Source: Phycomyces blakesleeanus NRRL 1555(-)
Taxonomy: Eukaryota > Mucoromycota > Mucoromycetes > Mucorales > Phycomycetaceae
Direction of reading: 5' to 3'
Length of the DNA: 64,000 nt
Assembly (NCBI RefSeq): GCF_001638985.1
Contig: NW_017265137.1
Coordinates: 97,583 to 161,582, forward strand
This document shows positions 53,817 through 64,000 of the stretch, piece after piece. The position numbers and the translations under genes are program-made. Under the pieces are notes generated by a model, which saw only the letters and a program-made list of their open reading frames with translations, searched no databases and was not told where the DNA came from. Every line of letters begins with the position of its first letter. The stretch's first letter is position 1.

Positions 53817-55240
53817 TCAAGCAAAGCACATTGAATGTTTTATAAAAGCTAAAAGAGATTTTCGCTTTAGTATTTGGTGTTTCCACCACAGGTAGAAAAT
53901 TATAACCTTAATCCTATCGGACATACTGACAACATGATTAGCTCTAAAGGCTCGGTCCATTTGCTCCCACTCCTTGATAATACAGGCCTCATAATCTTCA
54001 TTATTGTTTATGTAAGCCTTCTCTCTCTTTACAACGCGATTTTTTTCCATGCCCTCCCATGTATGTTTAATTGGCTTCAAATCAGGGCTTTGGGAAGGTC
54101 AGTAGTCAAATCGCTTGATTAACCAATGGTTCTTCCACCATGTTTTATATGATATCGTATGGCAGCTGTTGCCATCTTCTTTGAAGGTAAACTTAGTTTC
54201 ATGGTTCTCATTTTATCTCTGATACCAAATATTAGAGCTAAAGTTTTTTTTTGTTTGAAAAAACAGTTAACGTAAACGTCTTAATTGACAAACCCTTTTG
54301 GGAGCCACAAAAGATCCAGAGCCTTTAGCCCAGAAACACCTCATACAATCTTCAAGCTTTTTTTTCAAACTTCACTGTTGATACTATATGACTCTTCTGG
54401 AAATGTTCCCCAAGCTTACGGATTATATGCGTACAGAAGTTATGGCCCTTTACTATAAACCCGGACTCTTATGAGCATATCACCCTATCTCAGCCTTCAA
54501 CTGTTGAACTGGCTCTGGCTCTGGCTCTGGCTCTGGCTCTTGTCCAAAGTAGTATATTCTCTGTCTGTTTAGTCGTCAGTCTTTACCCGGCTACTGAGAT
54601 GTAAGAACCAAAATTGTTTGCACAAAGATAATTGATCATAGTCACTTAACAAACCTTTACACCAGCGAGTTCCAAGCTACTTTTGTAATGCCCATACGCC
54701 TCAAATGTGTTTCTTTTCATAATTAAACAAAGGATAGTGTTATTAGTGATAGTGAGTTCCTTTGGTCTTCTTAACCTAGGCTTTGGAAGTAACTACCAGT
54801 CTGGTCCCGGAATAATCAATTGGATTAATATCTAGGATAACACTGTCAATAAACCGATTACGTTTAAACAACTCCTCTCTTAACATTACCAGTTAGCATA
54901 CACATAGATTAGAGATTACATGAAAATAATTTGTACAATTAACCGTAGGGCATGACCATAGAAGAATCAAGCAAACACTTTTTTAATAAAGGAATTTATT
55001 TTCGAATTCCTTGTCTCCTGTTTCTGCCTCTGCTTTTTTTAAGCAGGTTTCAAACGGGCTTTGAGCATGTTGCTTCTAACCGTCGAATAAAGGTTTTCCA
55101 AAATGTCTTTGATCTCTCCTTGAGAATTCGTAGCTTTATAAAGATAAAAAATGCCTCTATGTAAGAAGTGTGACGACTCGTGGCAAGGTATGTTTTCTCC
55201 ATTATTTCTCTATTGATGCTACGAGGCGTTTGCTCATGTA
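53817..55240 (-). pseudogene. Decayed Tc1/mariner-type transposase
   Basis: Minus-strand remnants lie in transposase order across several frames. The N-terminal helix-turn-helix part (about 55230-55050) contains TPRSIN and KTFIRRLEATCSKPV. A middle block (about 54350-54300) reads CFWAKGSGSFVA, like the Tc1 segment before the second catalytic Asp. The second Asp block (about 54200-54160) reads FTFKEDGNSCHT, matching FQQDNAPCHT. Then comes FDY-stop-PSQSPDLKPIKHTWEGM (about 54115-54050), matching DWPAQSPDLNPIENLW with the Trp codon turned into TGA, and a C-terminal helix to about 53860. Stops, frameshifts and a CTGGCT microsatellite (54511-54540) interrupt it, so it cannot be active. I could not define its inverted repeats. 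Confidence 0.8.
54511..54540 (+). repeat. (CTGGCT)5 microsatellite
   Basis: Five perfect CTGGCT units inside the decayed transposase. Confidence 0.95.
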
Positions 55241-58200
55241 GATTTGGTGTAAAGAAAAATTCCAACTTTAGTTGTTCCGCGAAGACTTTTTTTTTGCGTG
55301 AGTATATATTAAAAAGAGAAAATATCCTCATTATTAGACACACAAGACATATCGAGAACCCTCTATTATTAAACAAGCTCGCTTGTATAGCGCAAGTTTG
55401 AGCAAGTATTACGAAAATGAGCTTGTTTTTGAACAGGTTGAACGCTATCAATGAATTAGCTGTAATAACCGGCGAGTATCGAAATTCCACTCCACTTTAT
55501 GTAATTTAAAAGGCTGATACATCTATTTTATGAATTTCATGTCTCGCTTACGCAACATACCCTACCACTGTCAACTTATTTCTAAGAACTGCAATATAAA
55601 AACTGTCTGTATATCTTTGAAAAATTACTTTTATATACAAAATATTGAAGGATGTATTTTGTACTGTACCAATACTGCTTTTCCACTCTTCTTATTAGAA
55701 TTCAGGTTATATTTGGACTGTAAATATAATTGCGCATATGAGTATGCAATAACAAATTGAGAGTATTGATCATTCACTGATAATCAAAGTACAAAAAGGT
55801 TTCTAGATAATAATCCTTGTTTCATAAATCCATCCAAATCAAACCTTTTTTTGTGCACAATCTGTGTAAATACAACAAGGACATTTACTTGTGTATTCAA
55901 CCCTCCACACACTTCTTTATTCCTTATCTCATATCCCTCTTTTTCTTTGTCTCATTAAAATACATGCTATTCACAATGGCCATCTAGATTATCCAAATTC
56001 AGTAATATCTATATATCGCACTACCAGAATTCTCAAGAAATATTCTGAGTTTTCTTATAGACTTTATAGACAAACAACAGTCTATACATTCAAACGCAGT
56101 GATTAACACAAAGATAAAAGTATGCATGTTATTTTATGTTAATCTTCAGATTTGTTTGACTGGATTAGTCTTTATTATAGACGAGCCCTTTTAATTACAG
56201 CATTGTCCTCTTCAATCAAGTAAAAAATAATGACTAAACGCATATTTTTCTACTAGAGTCAATAACAGTTTAAAAACGACTTTACTTATTTATTAAATAT
56301 ATACATAAAAAAAAAGAAGAAACCAGGACCACAAGTTCTTTGTTCCCGCATTACACTGCTCAATTTCCTTCCGCCCATGAGCCTGACTTTGTAGCGAAGG
56401 ATATGTGAGAATGGTAATAATCCGTGGTGTAAGACTACACCGGTTCATCTCAGCCACCTTATCTCATCCCTAAGTAGGGGTAGCAAACATACCAGAGAAG
56501 CGTACCACAGAAGTAGCAAGGTATAGATTATTCGACTACTAAGCAACACCGTCAGTGGCAGAAAGCTTTGAAACAGGGTCTTTACGAAGAATTGGTAGGA
56601 AACTCTACTATCTTCCCGTCCTCCACTCTCAACAACATTCATGATGTTAAATCTTGACGGTGACCCTTTTTTTTAAAAAAAAAATACGATCGTCGGCATT
56701 GCTTCAGAGATAATATAATTAAATCCACAATTCAAATCATGTTTATCTGTACCTCTTAGAATCAATTAATAAGCAATATAATGACCCAGTTCCACTTGTT
56801 TCTGTACAAAATAAAAAAAAGAAAGGCTCCAAATCAAACCATACGTAGATAGTCTTTCCAGCTACAAGAGATAAGAGGACACTCATCTCCAGAGTAAATA
56901 CAAAAAAAACTATAAGAAAAAACCGCGTGGGTTGAATGGGAGTTATTTTTATATACTCGCTGCCTTTGATTAAAGTGTATGGCTGCGCCATTTTTTTAAG
57001 AGAGTTCTTTGACTTCCAAGTTAGAGCAAACGTAACATGACTGTATATTTCTTCTTTTTACTGGGAAAAGTCTTATTCTCACATAGACTTTTGCAACTGT
57101 TTTACGACATAAATAGCAGCCAATAATATTCAACCAACGGACTGTGCAAGACGACTTTGCAAAGTGAAGTGCAGAAGGGTTTGGTCTTGATCGGTGTAAA
57201 AATAACTCTAAAGGCGGAGTACAAGTTTCCATAATGGTGATTTGTAGGTTACTCTAAACTGGTGTGTGCGCTATTTTGTTAAAGGGGACAAGAAAACGTT
57301 CTTTTTTTTTGCATGTGCTTGTACAGGTAGGAACAAAAGGGACCCAGCAGCTACTAGGAGAGAAACTCACATATATCTTAAAACAATATTAGGTAGTAAG
57401 GAAAATGGAAAAAAAAGAAAGTAATATATATATATAGCTAATATATTCAGTAGAAAAAAATAAGATACCAAAGTTTCTGCTAAGGATTTGATCAGAAAAA
57501 AGTCTAGCTACACCTTCAGCTTAGTCAAGGACAATGTCAATTTGGTTGCGAGCAAGATTGATTAGCTGTCAGACATAATACTGGTTCTACAGCAATAAAG
57601 TCCCGGTGCTTCATTGAGATATACAGTTAAAGTTGTATTGGTAATTCTATCTACAGATAAATAAAGTAGTTACTCCAGTAAAGACTATAATTTACAAAGA
57701 GAAATACTATAAAATGATGGTATTATTTTTTAAAGGAGAAAAACATTGCTTGGTATCAATATATCTCTTTCTATTTAAGCTTGCTCTTTTTGTTTTGCTT
57801 TAAATACTTAGAAGCTTTAGAGTTTTGAATTTAAAGATTCAAATGATTTTTAAAAAATAATAATAACCAGTTTGCCTTGTACTTTATAATAGCTTTTTAT
57901 TTGATTTCAAGAGTTTGGAATTTTGTGGAAAAGAAGAAAGAAGCGCTTGTATGCTTTTGGCAAGATATTTGAAACATCAGCACAAATACATCAGGATTAA
58001 CCCCACAGATTTTGAGAAAATATGTGTGATTATATATTGAGGTTTTTAGCATTTTAACCAAACGGATTATAATGTTGAAAAACAATTCATTGTGAAACCT
58101 TGGCTTTTGTAAAAAGCAAACTGGATCACTTTTTTTTTTATATTACAGCTTAATTTCACGACCCGAGACTTAAATATGAGATAAAGAGGTATCACCAGCT

Positions 58201-58929
58201 CTCGATAAAAACATTCTGCTTGGAAATCATACAAGTTATATTCTACAGCTCTACGATATATACTGATATAATATTCTAGTAGTTTCTTCTGCTGCTAATT
58301 CTGTTGTTGTTTCTGTTACGTAAAATGGGAAGATGGGACTGGCTACACAATAGAAGCACAAGGTCACAGAACTTCTTTTTATATGTTTTAAGCTCGTCTT
58401 TAATAGGCTCTTAAACGTGCTGGTACCTGAGTACTACCTTTAAATTTCCATTTTGGGTTCTTCTTTGCTAACAGAAAGCTTCACTACTTTATTGTTCTTC
58501 TTCATGCAGAAAGCTTGCTTCTCAAAGGATTGACACATGGAATAATTATATATAAACAATAAGCCACATAGATATCACACGCCAATATGTGGAATTATTC
58601 TATTAGACGATTAGTGTTTACGTCATATCTTGCGTATTCACTCACGCGTATAGAAAAATGGCTCTTCAGTGCGAAGGAAAGAAAACTCGCCTTTCTCATA
58701 AACACAACACAGAGAAATGCCCATGTAAGTAACAAAATCGTTAAAGAAAGTACATTTCACACATTTTGTGCTAATTATGATGAATTTATTAATGTAATTT
58801 GTAGTAATGTTGCTTTTGACATTTACCTAAATTTATTTTCTCAAGAAGTGAATGTAAGTAATCACAAAATAAAAAATATACCCTTATTTCATTGAAACTC
58901 TTACTAACGTTGCGTAGTTAATAGTGAAG
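55241..58929. other. Gene-poor, transposon-scarred region
   Basis: No intact gene. The base composition is more even than in the TA-rich intergenic DNA further left, as expected for decayed coding or mobile sequence. At 56310-56640 a GC-richer patch has minus-strand frames of normal composition (for example SQAHGRKEIEQCNAGTKNLW near 56390-56330) that jump frame, and a T8/A10 palindrome (56667-56684) follows. Minus-strand frames at 56996-57232, with several Cys pairs, are also unassigned. Confidence 0.45.
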
Positions 58930-59680
58930 AGAAAGTCTGGCCCGAAAGGGTCAGCCTTGACATCAGCTTGTCAAGAAAGCCTCTAGTGACGTCGTTGCGG
59001 TGAAAACCAAAGCGGCCAACCAAACCACACCCAGTTAATGGCTCTGGGAACGGCTAGCAAGAAACACCGGTCTACTCTGGTCTCCTCTATTCTGACATTT
59101 GGTACAACGTGGTCAATCCGTCATAGAGAGGTGTAGCATAGGTGGGAGCCACCGGGCGCCAATGAAATACCACCACTCTCTATGACAAGCCAAACGGACT
59201 GAGGATGAGTCCTGATATTCTCCTCCCCATTGATGTCAGATGTTGAGGTTCAAAGACGATCAGATAGACTGGTTTTTTATGGGTTGACAGCCGAACGTTC
59301 TAGCGACGCAGTTGACCTATAATAAAACCAACTCAACCCGTGCGATAGGCATCCATATGTCTGGGGTATGACTGATTTAACAAGTTGGGACGCTTATTGA
59401 GCCCAAGTAGGAGAGTCAGTATAGAGTTTGGTCTGACTGTCATGATGTACTGGTCTACTTCTTGCTAGCTGTTAGCCTATATTATAACAGCAAATGAAGT
59501 TTTTTTTTTGCAAGAGAAATTACTTTATTCAAGCCTCCACTCTCTCGTGATCGGTGTTCTGATCCTGTTTTCGCAAAGATGTGCTTGTTCAATGAGTTTT
59601 TGATTGAACGCCTTTAAGTCATTACTCTGTGCTGGAAACAATGTTACTCGTTCTCCGTACAATTTTGTACTTGACACCAT
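58930..59680 (+). rRNA. Compact, divergent large-subunit (25S/28S) rRNA-like segment, probably non-functional
   Basis: Blocks match eukaryotic LSU rRNA in order on the plus strand: AGTGACG (58985), AAACCACA (59022), GGGAACGG (59046), CTATTCTGACATTTGG (about 59087), GTGTAGCATAGGTGGGAGC (59131) with GGCGCCAATGAAATACCAC (about 59155-59174), a CGTTCTAGCGAC block (59296-59307) and GAACGCCTTTAAGTC (59606-59620), the domain VI signature. Stems are intact: TCATAGAGAG (59121) with CTCTCTATGA (59176), GCTAGCAAGAA (59053) with TTCTTGCTAGC (59459), GGGTTGA (59281) with TCAACCC (59333), and a GAAA-capped hairpin at 58937-58954. However, GAAGACCC of the peptidyl-transferase ring reads GAAACACC, and the sarcin-ricin loop AGTACGAGAGGA is not found. 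Spacing between blocks is about a third shorter than in yeast. Homology is secure; origin and function are not. Confidence 0.72.
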
Positions 59681-59859
59681 ATATTGTCTTTCGCTTATTA
59701 CTGTCTAGGCAGTCGTAAGCAAAGACACTCTGATAATGCCAATTCTAGAACGATAAAATCTCGTTCATCCCAAACGAAAAAGGCGGGGTCTCCAAACTTT
59801 ATACGGTCTTCGTTGCCTAAAAAAGTAAAGTTCGCCCTTGTCTTTCGATTTCTTCCCCC

Positions 59860-59950
59860 CGTCTCGGTCTATAGTTAACTTTTTAGTTGGCTTGACAGGT
59901 GTTTTTCCAACCTTGGCTGGAAGAGCGTGAGTTCGAATCTCACAGAGACG
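59860..59950 (+). tRNA. tRNA-like sequence (possible degenerate tRNA or SINE head)
   Basis: A good T-arm, GTGAG-TTCGAAT-CTCAC (59927-59943), is followed by AGAGACG, which pairs six of seven positions with CGTCTCG at 59860-59866, as an acceptor stem would. The B-box is GAGTTCGAATC; an imperfect A-box (TTGGCTTGACAGG) lies about 40 bp upstream. The D-arm is not convincing. The middle could be GTTGG/CCAAC with a 16-nt loop, so no anticodon can be assigned. The 91-nt length would fit a type II or intron-bearing tRNA. It lies 180 bp after the LSU-like segment. Confidence 0.27.
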
Positions 59951-60957
59951 TATTACTAGCAGCAAGCTAGTTACAACTTCGTATATATATTATAATTACT
60001 AGAGCACAAGCTAGTCATAAAGAGTATTTCAATATAGAAAAAATATCATTTAATTGTAAAAATATATTTAATGAACTGCTTACTGCTTGTTCTTGAGTAA
60101 AAGCACTACAAAAGACCATAACCTATCAGTATCCTCATGGAAAGCATGTTTAACATATACGAGTTCAAACTTCCGCCTGCTGATCATCTTCATCTCAGTA
60201 CAAACTATCTTGCAAGTATTAGTTAAGTAGAAACAAATTAGAAAGTATTTTGTAATGTGCATTGAAGCATTGCTGACGCTCTATTCAGCATCAAGATGTC
60301 AAGATACATCAATTTATAGCATCACCACGGTTGATGTCTCACTCAAATAAGTTAATAATATTACCATGTAAGCTGTTCAGAAAATTTGCAAACTTACTGA
60401 GATATTCGGCATTGTTTATGGATTAGTATATCAATAATAATAAAAGTAGATATTGTGAGAGTGTTATTTATTAAAGAGACCAAATAATATTATTTATATC
60501 TGCTACTATTAAAATCACTATAATTCAAATCACTGTTGTATAATAATTGGTTTAAACTGTATGAGTGTGTAGTGTATATATGCCTGGTGTGTAATAGTCC
60601 TAAAGATTATTAACTTTCCAGATTCATTGGTAAGCAGAAACTGGTATTTGGTTCTGGAGTCTGTTCTTCACTCAATCGTGGTGTGTACACCACAGCTACC
60701 AACATACTAGCCTTTCTATACTGTTGATTTATTTATTAATATTCATAAAAAGAAAAATATTATACATATATAGTACAATACATAGTTTCTTTTTATTAAT
60801 ATCAACAAGCTTACTAAACATTTATTGACCATGAGATATTGTTGTTGGTCATTTTAAAAAATATATTAATAATAATAAAAATTCAAACCAAAAGGTTTTT
60901 TTATTAAAACTTTATTAGTTGACTAGATCGAAGAATACATATATAGAGAGACAATTG
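59951..60957. other. Spacer before the tandem repeats
   Basis: AT-rich, with no gene. The last 60 bp (AGAGAGACAATTG) lead into the first repeat unit. Confidence 0.55.
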
Positions 60958-61692
60958 TCAAATTCTTAGTTCACCACTTTGCCAAAAAATAAATAACAAA
61001 AATGGATCCATCCCCCCCAGGACGAAGACCTGATTTGACAGCGAAGGGGAAAAAGGAGTTGGTTGCTCGCTTTCCAAGAAAGAGTGGCAAGGAAAGCAGA
61101 GGCGAGGTCAAGCAGCGCTGCACGTCAGCATACACCATTCCAAGCCAACAGGTGCTTTCTAGATCAACGGTTTCCACACCGCATCGCACACAGCCACAAC
61201 CAACTCGTCTGGACACTTGCGCAGGAAACTGCCAGTGAAATACGACAATAAAGACCGTAAAGCACAGTACAAGAGATCATTCGTGCGTTCTCTCTTGCAG
61301 GTCCAGAATAAAGAAAGCTGATCCTATCTGAGAACTAAACGCCCAGATAAGATATTCAAAGTAGAGTCAGTATATATATATTACGATTTTGAACATGTGC
61401 GTTGTGTGAAATAATGTGCTTATCCTGCTGCTAATACTATAGGGTTAGCAACTTTTGTACCAGATAAACAGGAATAGCCGTGAAGAAAAATCTACTACTA
61501 ATAAATCGCAAAAGCTGTGCCAGGATCTTGTTTAGCAAGAGTTTGTTGATACTGTATCTATGTAAAGCAATAGAAAGAGAGAGTATTGATTAGAGTCGAT
61601 GTAAATGAAGAAAGAGCTGTAAAAAAACATAAGAGAGAGAAAAACTTATCAAATAGTATCGGACCAAAAAGATGTGTTGCAGAGAGAGCATA
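60958..61692 (+). repeat. Higher-order repeat, unit A (long type, copy 1)
   Basis: The 735-bp unit starts at TCAAATTCTTAGTTCACCAC. Its first 350 bp is shared with all four units and contains a plus-strand frame from an ATG at 61002 (MDPSPPGRRPDLTAKGKKEL, 78 aa). Its 3' part (CTGATCCTATCTGAG onward) is shared only with unit C. A one-base length difference relative to units B and D changes the frame downstream, so a conserved protein is doubtful. Confidence 0.92.
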
Positions 61693-62180
61693 TCAAATTC
61701 TTAGTTCACCACTTTGCAAAAAGTAACAAGAGTGGATCCATCCCCCTCAGGACGAAGACCTGATTTGACAGCGAGAGGGAAAAAGGAGTTGGTTGCTCTC
61801 TTTCCAAGAAAGAGTGGCAAGGAAAGCAGAGGCGAGGTCAAGCAGCGCTGCACGTCAGCATACACCATTCCAAGCTAACGGATGTTTTCAGAATAACATT
61901 TTTCGCACCACATTGCGCATAACCACAACCAACCCGTCTGGACACCTGCGCAGGAAACTGCCAGTGAAATACGACAATAAAGACCGTAAAACACAGTACA
62001 AGAGATCATTCGTGCGTTCTCTCTTGTAGGTCCAGAAAAAAGAAACGTAAGCTCACCTGGGAACGAAACGCCCAGAGAGTCGACACTAGTAAAGTAAGTA
62101 TACTTTGTACTTGCATTTTTGACGGAACAATAATTACCAAAAATTCTTGCGACCAGAACGTATACTTTGCATAGAGAATG
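61693..62180 (+). repeat. Higher-order repeat, unit B (short type, copy 1)
   Basis: The 488-bp unit has the common 5' block, a distinct 3' part (AAACGTAAGCTCACCTGGG, then CTAGTAAAGTAAGTAT) shared only with unit D, and no ATG at the position of the unit A start. A 78-residue open frame across it (61793-62029) has exactly the same translation as in unit D but begins at TTG, not ATG. Confidence 0.92.
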
Positions 62181-62907
62181 TCAAACTCTTAGTTCACCAC
62201 TTTGCTAAAAGTAAAAACAACAAGAGTGGATCCATCCCCCTCAGGACGAAGACCTGATTTGACAGCGAAGGGGAAAAAATGAGCTGGTTGCTCTCTTTTC
62301 AAGAAAGAGTGGAGTGGAAAACAGAGGCGAAGTCAAGCAGCACTGCACGTCAGCATGCACCATTCCAAGCCAACGGATGTTTTCTAGATCAACGGTTTCC
62401 ACACCGCATCGCACACAGCCACAACCAACTCGTCTGGACACTTGCGCAGGAAACTGCCAGTGAAATACGACAATAAAGACCGTACAACACAGTACAAGAG
62501 ATCATTCGTGCGTTCTCTCTTGCAGGTCCAGAATAAAGAAAGCTGATCCTATCTGAGAACTAAACGCCCAGATAAGATATTCAAAGTAGAGTCAGTATAT
62601 ATGTTATGGTTTTGAACGTGTGCTATGTGTGAAATAATGTGCTTATCCTGCTGCTAATACTATAGGGTTAGCAATCTTTGTACCAGATAAACAGAAATAG
62701 CCGTGAAGAAAAATCTACTACTAATAAATCGCAAAAACTGGGCCAAGATCTTGTTTAGCAAGAGTTTGTTGATATTGGATCTATGTAAAGCAATAGAAAG
62801 AGAGAGTATTGATTAGAGTCGATGTAAATGAAGAAAGATCTGCAAAAAAAAAGAGAAACTTATCAAATAGTGTCGGGCCAAACAACCGTGTTATAGAGAG
62901 AGCATGT
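62181..62907 (+). repeat. Higher-order repeat, unit C (long type, copy 2)
   Basis: The 727-bp unit is nearly identical to unit A over its whole length, including the long 3' part and the TATTGATTAGAGTCGATG tail. Small differences break the unit A frame early with a stop. Confidence 0.92.
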
Positions 62908-63385
62908 CAAATTCTTAGTTCACCACTTTGCCAGAAATAACAATAGCGGATCCATCCCCCTCAGGACGAAGACCTGATTTGACAGCGAGGGGGAAAAAGG
63001 AGTTGGTTGCTCTCTTTCCAAGAAAGAGTGGCAAGGAAAGCAGAGGCGAGGTCAAGCAGTGCTGCACGTCAGCATACACCATTCCAAGCTAACGGATGTT
63101 TTCAGAATAACATTTTCCGCACCACATTGCGCATAACCACAACCAACCCGTCTGGACACTTGCGCAGGAAACTGCCAGTGAAATACGACAATAAAGACCG
63201 TAAAACACAGTACAAGAGATCATTCGTGCGTTCTCTCTTGTAGGTCCAGAAAAAAGAAACGTAAGCTCGCCTGGGAACGAAACGCCCAGAGAGTCGACAC
63301 TAGTAAAGTAAGTATATTTTGCTCTTATGTTCTTTATGGAACAATACTTACCGGAAATTTTTGGGACCAAGACGGATACTTTGGA
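62908..63385 (+). repeat. Higher-order repeat, unit D (short type, copy 2)
   Basis: The roughly 478-bp unit matches unit B to about 63385, where purine-rich sequence takes over. The A-to-C period is 1223 bp and the B-to-D period 1215 bp, so the array is two copies of an A+B dimer. Confidence 0.9.
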
Positions 63386-64000
63386 GAAAGAAAGAAAGAA
63401 AAGAAAAGAAGAAAACAAATACATAGAGCAAGGTATACATATAAAGGGTATATACAAAGAGGGGTATAGCTATAGATATAGGTGGATATAGAGATAAATA
63501 TAAAGCTATAGATAAAAGTATATAGAGTCGGAAATAAAGATATGCATAGTAAAACCTGTTGAAAAATAACATCATCATAATAAAAAAATATTTTAATGGT
63601 AAAGAAGCTGTATATACAAATGAAAAGAAAAAAGCTCTTACCAAAATGCCCTTAGGACAAAGAGTTATATTCAATCGGCCAAAAAAAACTATATGGGAGG
63701 ACTGCTTTAAAGAAATAAAGGAATAGATTATAGTATTGTTCAAAGATAAAGAGATATATAGACATATAGATAGAGAGGTTCTCCAATGATTATAAGATAT
63801 ATGAACGGAAGGATAATTCAATGATAAAGAGATATGGAGGCATATAGATAGAGAGGTTCCCCAAGGATTAGACGATATATCGACGGAAAGATCATACAAA
63901 GATAAAAGAGAGAGAGATAGAGAGATTTTGCTTGACCAAGCTCCTGCTAGTGTTTATATAGACAATTATTTGGTATTTTTTTTTAAAAAAAAAGAAAGGA
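63386..64000. other. Purine-rich right end of the window
   Basis: Purine-rich on the plus strand (GAAA, GATATA). It contains two imperfect 78-bp direct repeats and a terminal T9/A9 palindrome (63976-63993). No gene is supported; the long minus-strand hydrophobic frames follow from composition. Confidence 0.55.
63741..63897 (+). repeat. Two imperfect 78-bp direct repeats
   Basis: Copies at 63741-63818 and 63819-63897 share GATAAAGAGATAT, CATATAGATAGAGAGGTT and GACGGAA/GAACGGAA blocks. A third copy begins (CAAAGATAAAAGAGAG) and degenerates. Confidence 0.8.

Noticed and set aside
58587..58895. 102-residue plus-strand open frame just before the LSU-like segment
   Set aside because: No recognisable motif, Asn/Ile-rich as expected from composition, and it contains splice-donor-like GTAAGT twice; I cannot support it as a gene.
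59198..59212. CTGAGGA resembling a hammerhead ribozyme CUGANGA core
   Set aside because: No GAAA core or matching stems II and III follow in the right place, and the region belongs to the LSU-like structure, where GGACT/AGTCC is a simple hairpin.
61002..61238. 78-residue ATG frame in repeat unit A as a real gene
   Set aside because: The frame is broken in units B and C and shifted relative to the frame kept in B and D, so selection on a protein is not evident.

Overview
The window looks like nuclear DNA of an early-diverging, probably Mucorales-type (Mucoromycota) fungus. Reasons: AT-rich intergenic DNA full of microsatellites, short GT-AG introns in most genes, fungal markers such as inositol phosphorylceramide synthase (AUR1) and the polarity factor BUD6/AIP3, and Tc1-like and Harbinger-like DNA transposon fossils. 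The species cannot be named from sequence alone. I rebuilt exon-intron structures by hand from splice motifs, reading-phase closure and family motifs.

Region 1-17 kb carries three plus-strand lipid genes: AUR1 (3120-4584), a DGAT1-type acyltransferase (9941-12076) and a peroxisomal acyl-CoA oxidase ending in SKL (13467-16880; ten exons, one of 19 nt, one intron holding about 68 TAG units). Between AUR1 and DGAT1 lies a 754-bp terminal-inverted-repeat element with Harbinger-like coding remnants.

Region 20-32 kb carries a NOP12/RBM34-type nucleolar RNA-binding protein (minus), a STE20-like kinase, ALG1 (N-glycan mannosyltransferase) and a class I methyltransferase with an N-myristoylation-type start.

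Region 32-52.7 kb carries a low-complexity protein with a GPS2-like helix, the convergent Fe-S pair ISD11 and YAE1, a short serine-rich protein, BUD6, a PB1-like plus C2H2 zinc-finger protein, and CCT5 (chaperonin epsilon, with a GC-AG intron).

From about 52.7 kb to the end I find no intact protein gene. This part holds a decayed Tc1/mariner transposase (53.8-55.2 kb), a compact and divergent large-subunit rRNA-like segment (58.93-59.68 kb), a tRNA-like sequence (59.86-59.95 kb), two copies of a 1.2-kb higher-order tandem repeat (60.96-63.39 kb) and purine-rich 78-bp repeats. It reads as heterochromatin or a repeat island. The LSU-like segment and the higher-order repeat are the most unusual things here. 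The housekeeping genes do not form one pathway, apart from the lipid trio and the ISD11/YAE1 pair.
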